Below, one piece after another: positions 52,812 through 55,966 of a DNA stretch of 55,966 bases (within the stretch, counting starts at the first letter, position 1; each line of letters begins with the position of its first letter). Both the position numbers and the translations under genes were made by a program. This DNA is from Acidobacteriaceae bacterium. GTDB lineage: Bacteria; Acidobacteriota; Terriglobia; Terriglobales; Acidobacteriaceae. Below the pieces are notes generated by a model. It ran no database searches and was not told the DNA's origin. It saw only the letters and a program-made list of their open reading frames with translations. The DNA is taken from assembly GCA_003131585.1 (NCBI GenBank), contig PKVW01000060.1, forward strand, positions 9,194 to 65,159, in the 5' to 3' direction.

Positions 52812-53205
52812 GGCGTTCTTCGACTCCAACGTGCTGATCTACGCGATGGTGAGCGGCGATCCCCGCAGGGAGCGGGCTCAGCAGCTAGTAGCGCAAGGCG
52901 GAGTTATCAGCGTTCAGGTTCTGAACGAATTCGTCGCGGTCGCACGACGCAAGATGCGCATGCCTTTGGAGGGAGTGATCGTAGCACTGGACGCAGTTCG
53001 AATCTTATTCCCTTCGCCGGTTTCAATCACGCTGGATACGCATGAAGGGGCGTTGAAGATCGCGCAGCAGTACGGGTTCGGCATCTACGACGCGCAGATT
53101 ACCGCCTCTGCGCTCGAAGCGAACTGCTCTACGCTTTATTCGGAAGACCTTCAACATGGGCAGGTGATCGACGGTGAGCTGACTATTCGGAATCCGTTCC
53201 GGTGA
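52801..53205 (+). CDS. PIN-domain toxin (VapC-like)
   Basis: A protein of about 134 residues, starting at ATG 52801 that overlaps the antitoxin stop. PIN features: AFFDSNVLIYAMVSGD (first Asp), VLNEFVAVARRK (Glu), and GFGIYDAQITASALE (Asp), then TLYSEDLQHGQVI. The four-acid PIN pattern is recognisable. It is probably an RNase toxin neutralised by the upstream antitoxin. This is a second, only distantly similar, module of the same kind as the one at 1-511. Confidence 0.87.
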   Translation: MSAKAFFDSNVLIYAMVSGDPRRERAQQLVAQGGVISVQVLNEFVAVARRKMRMPLEGVIVALDAVRILFPSPVSITLDTHEGALKIAQQYGFGIYDAQITASALEANCSTLYSEDLQHGQVIDGELTIRNPFR

Positions 53206-53225
53206 CCATGGTTCCCTTTAGAGGA

Positions 53226-53262
53226 GGCCTTGCGGCGCGGCTGAAAGCCGCGCCCTTTCAAA
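53226..53262. repeat. Dispersed palindromic repeat fragment
   Basis: tgcggcgcggctgaaagccgcgccctttcaaag. It matches the copy near 32069 (gccgcgccctttcaaaa). It lies between convergent genes. Confidence 0.65.
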
Positions 53263-53270
53263 GCTCGCCA

Positions 53271-54428
53271 TCACAGCACCGCGGTTTCGTGAATCAGTCG
53301 ATCCTCGGCGAAGCGCGTGAGATTCAGCAACGAAGCATCGATCAAGTCCGTTTCCCCGGTGAGAATGAGGTCGCTGAGAATCTTTCCCGTTGCCGGAGCG
53401 TGCATCACGCCATGTCCGCTAAAACCGTTGGCGAGGAAAAAGCCCGGCACTTCCGGAGCCTCACCCAGAATTGGATGATGATCCGGCGTCATCTCATACA
53501 GCCCGGCCCATGCCCGCTTGGGATTCACCGGAAGATTGGCGAAGCAGGGCACGCGGTCCGCCGCGCGAGTTAGGATCTTCTCGACAAAGGCCGCGTCGAA
53601 ATCCGTCTTGAATCCGGGCGTTTCTTCGGGATCGTTCCAAGCCAGGAGAAAGCCGCGGGCCTCGGGACGAAAGTGGAATCCGTTCGACATGTCGACGATC
53701 ATGGGCGCGGTATGGGGGAATTCGTCAAACGGCTCGCTCGGCACCAGCATGCGGCGCAGCGGCTCGACGGGCAAATCCACGCCCGCGAGCCTGGCCACAC
53801 CCGCGGCCCAGGGACCGGCGCAGTTTACCACCTTGCGAGCCGCCACAGGGCCGCGCGTCGTCTCGACGGACGCAATCCCGGTTGCGTCCCGCGTAAAACC
53901 GGTGATGACGGTATTCTTCCACAACGTTGCGCCCTGCTTGGCCGCGCAGGTCATGAAGCCGGTCATGGCGCTGTACGGATCGACGAAGCCATCGCTGGAG
54001 CAGAAACTTCCGCCGATAATGTCGTCGGCGCGCAATCGCGGAAACATGCTGCCGATCTCATCGCCCGCCATCAGCCGAACGTTCTTCAAACCCGCCTTCA
54101 CTTGTTGGGCATAGTTTGTCCGCAGATAAGCCATGTGTTGGTCCGTGGTGGCGCAGAACAGATAGCCTTGCGGCCGATAGTCACAGGGGCAGCCCAGGCG
54201 CTCCTCGAACGTGGCGTAGAAAGGAATCGAATAGAGCGACATCTGGATGTTGACCGGAGTGGAAAATTGAGCTCGCACCCCGCCCATGCTCTTGCCCGTC
54301 GATCCTTTGCCCTGGGCCGATTCGCGCTCGATGACCAGAACGTTGCGGCAGCCTTTCTCCGTGAGGTGATAGGCGATACTGGAGCCGACGATTCCTCCGC
54401 CGACAATGACGACGTCCGCTGTCTGCAT
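53271..54428 (-). CDS. FAD-dependent oxidoreductase (DadA/sarcosine-oxidase-beta type)
   Basis: A 385-residue flavoprotein of the DAO family. The start at ATG 54428 is fixed by the dinucleotide fold TADVVIVGGGIVGSSIAYHLTEKG; the longer open frame upstream runs into a tandem repeat. KVVNCAGPWAAGVARLAG, PEARGFLLAWNDPEETPG and WAGLYEMTPDHHPILGEAPE are family motifs. The type is that of sarcosine oxidase beta or glycine/D-amino-acid oxidases, which oxidise secondary or amino groups; the exact substrate cannot be read. It is convergent with the PIN toxin gene. Confidence 0.88.
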   Translation of the reverse strand: MQTADVVIVGGGIVGSSIAYHLTEKGCRNVLVIERESAQGKGSTGKSMGGVRAQFSTPVNIQMSLYSIPFYATFEERLGCPCDYRPQGYLFCATTDQHMAYLRTNYAQQVKAGLKNVRLMAGDEIGSMFPRLRADDIIGGSFCSSDGFVDPYSAMTGFMTCAAKQGATLWKNTVITGFTRDATGIASVETTRGPVAARKVVNCAGPWAAGVARLAGVDLPVEPLRRMLVPSEPFDEFPHTAPMIVDMSNGFHFRPEARGFLLAWNDPEETPGFKTDFDAAFVEKILTRAADRVPCFANLPVNPKRAWAGLYEMTPDHHPILGEAPEVPGFFLANGFSGHGVMHAPATGKILSDLILTGETDLIDASLLNLTRFAEDRLIHETAVL

Positions 54429-54460
54429 AGGGCCGTTTGACGCGACCCAGCATTTTAACC

Positions 54461-54563
54461 CAGTGGTCAGTGGCCAGTGGTCACGTGGCCAGTGGTCAGT
54501 GAAGGACAAACCCTGCAAAGATTTCGTTTTTACTGGCCACTGGTCACTGACCACTGGCCACTG
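54461..54563. repeat. Inverted-arm repeat element upstream of the FAD oxidoreductase
   Basis: Left arm cagtggtcagtggccagtgg (54461-54480, plus partial copies to 54501) and right arm actggccactggtcactgac, cactggccactg (54532-54563) are inverted. The unit is the same as in 48120-48220 (cagtgg[ct]c), the only two loci in the window that share a unit. The loop again ends in cgttttt before the right arm. Confidence 0.88.
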
Positions 54564-54612
54564 CCTCACGGTAACTTGCCGCAGTTACCGCGCCTGCCTA
54601 GTCTGGACTAGT

Positions 54613-55966
54613 ATGCCCTTGCGCTGCCTCTTATTCTCGTCGGACGAGGAGATGGTCCAGCCGATCTGGCAGGTACTCACCGATCTTGGGATCGAGGGAG
54701 AGTACTGCCGGAGCGCGGTGGATGCGGTGGAGAGGGTTACGACCCAACTGTTCCAAATCGTGATCACCGACTGGGGGGATCAACCCGAGGCGGCGTTCTT
54801 GCTAAAGACGGCGCGGGATTTGAAGGCGGCGCAGCGCCCGCTGACTTTGGCAATCGTCAGTGATGATGCCAGGCTGCCGGAGGCCTTGAAGGCGGGAGCC
54901 AATTCAGTCCTCGTGAAACCGATTCGCGCCGAACAGGTGCGCGACACGATGAGCACGGCGTGCGAACTGCTTCGGGCGAAGCAGCAGCCGGCAGCGCCGC
55001 ACCCGGCAGCGCCGGCGGTCCAACCAGAGGCGACAGGAATCGTCGCTTTGGCTGCGGCGGCGGCGGCTGGCGCGGTTTCGACGCCGGCCTCTGTGAAGCA
55101 AGCGCCGGAGAGAACCTTCCGGGCGGGAGAATTCCTGCAATCGCCAAGTTCCGCGCTCAAGGCGCAATTCGACACGAAACGTGACGTTCAACAATCGCTG
55201 GATCAAGCCACGGCCGTCGAGGCTGACGCGCTCACGGAGCTCGATCCGGCGGCCGCTGGAGTGAAAGATGCAGCAGCACAGGCAGCCAAACCGCAGGAGG
55301 CGCTCACCGGCTGGGCATCTCTGCAAGCCCGGTTGACCCGAGCGACACCACAAACGGCGAATGATGCTTCCGCGAAGAGCGTATTGCTATCGTACGGCGA
55401 AATGTCGTCCGATGGAGCGTCGCCAGCGGGGTCGTCAGCGGGGTCGCCTGCGGGGTCGCCTGCGGAAGAGGGCAAAGATCCAGCGAAGGATGAGCCGCGA
55501 CAGGACGCCGAATCTGAGGCTGCTCTTTTCGCCTATCTGTCCGAAGGGCCGAAAGAGCGCGCGCAGCCAACGCAGGAGCCTCGTTCAAAGCGCGGCAGAA
55601 CTTTACTGATGGCGGCGTTGGCGGTTGCGTGCGCGGTTCTGTTGGCGATGCCCCGAGCACGACAAAGTTTGCGAATGCTTTATCGGAATGCCGCGCGGGA
55701 GGGAGGGACTTGGCTGAACCCATCGCCTGCGCCCTTACCGCAGGCTGTGGCACAGCATGACAGTTTTGGCCAGTCCGGTGATGAGTACAAACTTCCCACG
55801 CCGGGGAATATCCCGGATGCGACGACGGACCCCTCCCAGATTCGCGTGCTCCCTGTGATTGACCCGACGGCGAAACCGGAGAAGGTGTCGGAGGCGAACG
55901 GCGGGCAGGCGCCAGCGACTACCGGCGGGGACAATCCCGGGGATCAAAGCCAGACAGGACAAAGCC
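54613..55966 (+). CDS. Receiver-like/proline-rich membrane protein, 3' end cut by window edge
   Basis: Open from ATG 54613 to the window end (at least 451 codons). Residues 1-120 look like a response-regulator receiver: Asp53 in VITDWG and Lys102 in VLVKPI, although the motif DxxMP is not present. A long Ala/Pro/Gln-rich segment (about 120-325) is followed by a membrane helix (about 329-346, RTLLMAALAVACAVLLAMP) and another Pro/Gly-rich segment. This is the layout of some TonB-like energy transducers or of signalling proteins with an exported C-terminal domain; the missing end would decide. No strong ribosome site is visible; a ctagtctggactag palindrome precedes the ATG. Confidence 0.7.
   Translation, partial: MPLRCLLFSSDEEMVQPIWQVLTDLGIEGEYCRSAVDAVERVTTQLFQIVITDWGDQPEAAFLLKTARDLKAAQRPLTLAIVSDDARLPEALKAGANSVLVKPIRAEQVRDTMSTACELLRAKQQPAAPHPAAPAVQPEATGIVALAAAAAAGAVSTPASVKQAPERTFRAGEFLQSPSSALKAQFDTKRDVQQSLDQATAVEADALTELDPAAAGVKDAAAQAAKPQEALTGWASLQARLTRATPQTANDASAKSVLLSYGEMSSDGASPAGSSAGSPAGSPAEEGKDPAKDEPRQDAESEAALFAYLSEGPKERAQPTQEPRSKRGRTLLMAALAVACAVLLAMPRARQSLRMLYRNAAREGGTWLNPSPAPLPQAVAQHDSFGQSGDEYKLPTPGNIPDATTDPSQIRVLPVIDPTAKPEKVSEANGGQAPATTGGDNPGDQSQTGQS

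Noticed and set aside
54429-54569. 47-residue N-terminal extension of the FAD oxidoreductase (MRQWPVVSDQWPV...)
   Set aside because: It is translated tandem repeat (54461-54563). The Rossmann fold starts right at the ATG 54428.

Overview
The window looks like a chromosomal segment of an Acidobacteriota genome (Terriglobia/Koribacter-like). The grounds are a high GC content, tilS-hpt-ftsH order, acidobacterial-style small proteins, PEGA and PilZ proteins, and dispersed non-coding repeats of a kind I associate with that phylum. This assignment is inference; no rRNA gene is present to fix it. Most of the window is housekeeping sequence, broken by two toxin-antitoxin modules, one complete insertion sequence and one AT-richer accessory islet.

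Layout. 1-5.3 kb: PIN/AbrB toxin-antitoxin module (toxin cut by the window edge), pmbA/tldE, two small orphan genes, selD and a frameshifted aldo/keto reductase. 5.3-12.4 kb (minus): thrS, tilS, an ABM monooxygenase, a divergent hpt and ftsH. 12.6-17.4 kb (minus): VOC protein (frameshifted), plsC, folC, accD, cobO. 18.4-25.1 kb: nadD-rsfS-rlmH, a divergent hybrid histidine kinase ending in PilZ, and rplU-rpmA-obgE. 25.5-31.3 kb: exported proteins, an M1 peptidase and two PEGA proteins. 32-40.4 kb: a sulfur-carrier cysteine pathway (moeZ, cysO, cysM and the JAMM protease mec) interleaved with SPFH, oppD, phosphoesterase and RNase H genes. 40.4-42.4 kb: accessory islet with a phosphoribosyltransferase, a SLOG protein and a tandem structured repeat. 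42.4-50 kb: acyl-CoA carboxylase beta subunit, thiL, M23 peptidase, cysE and ogt. 50.27-52.36 kb: a complete IS1595-type element carrying a trypsin-like protease. 52.5-55.97 kb: second PIN/AbrB-type module, FAD oxidoreductase and a receiver-domain membrane protein running off the edge.

How genes work together. MoeZ, CysO, CysM and the JAMM protease form a complete CysO-dependent cysteine route, with cysE (O-acetylserine synthesis) nearby. nadD-rsfS-rlmH and rplU-rpmA-obgE are ribosome/NAD housekeeping operons.

Most striking non-gene signals. (1) Gap-filling elements are built from short units of about 7-15 bp whose sequence differs at each locus but whose arrangement is the same: direct repeats, a spacer, then the inverted repeats, often starting at a stop codon. 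(2) Dispersed palindromic repeats have entered coding sequence in frame (tilS, folC, probably oppD). (3) The IS element has perfect 25-bp terminal inverted repeats, an 8-bp target duplication and a serine protease passenger. (4) Four single-base indels break three otherwise intact genes and may be sequencing errors.
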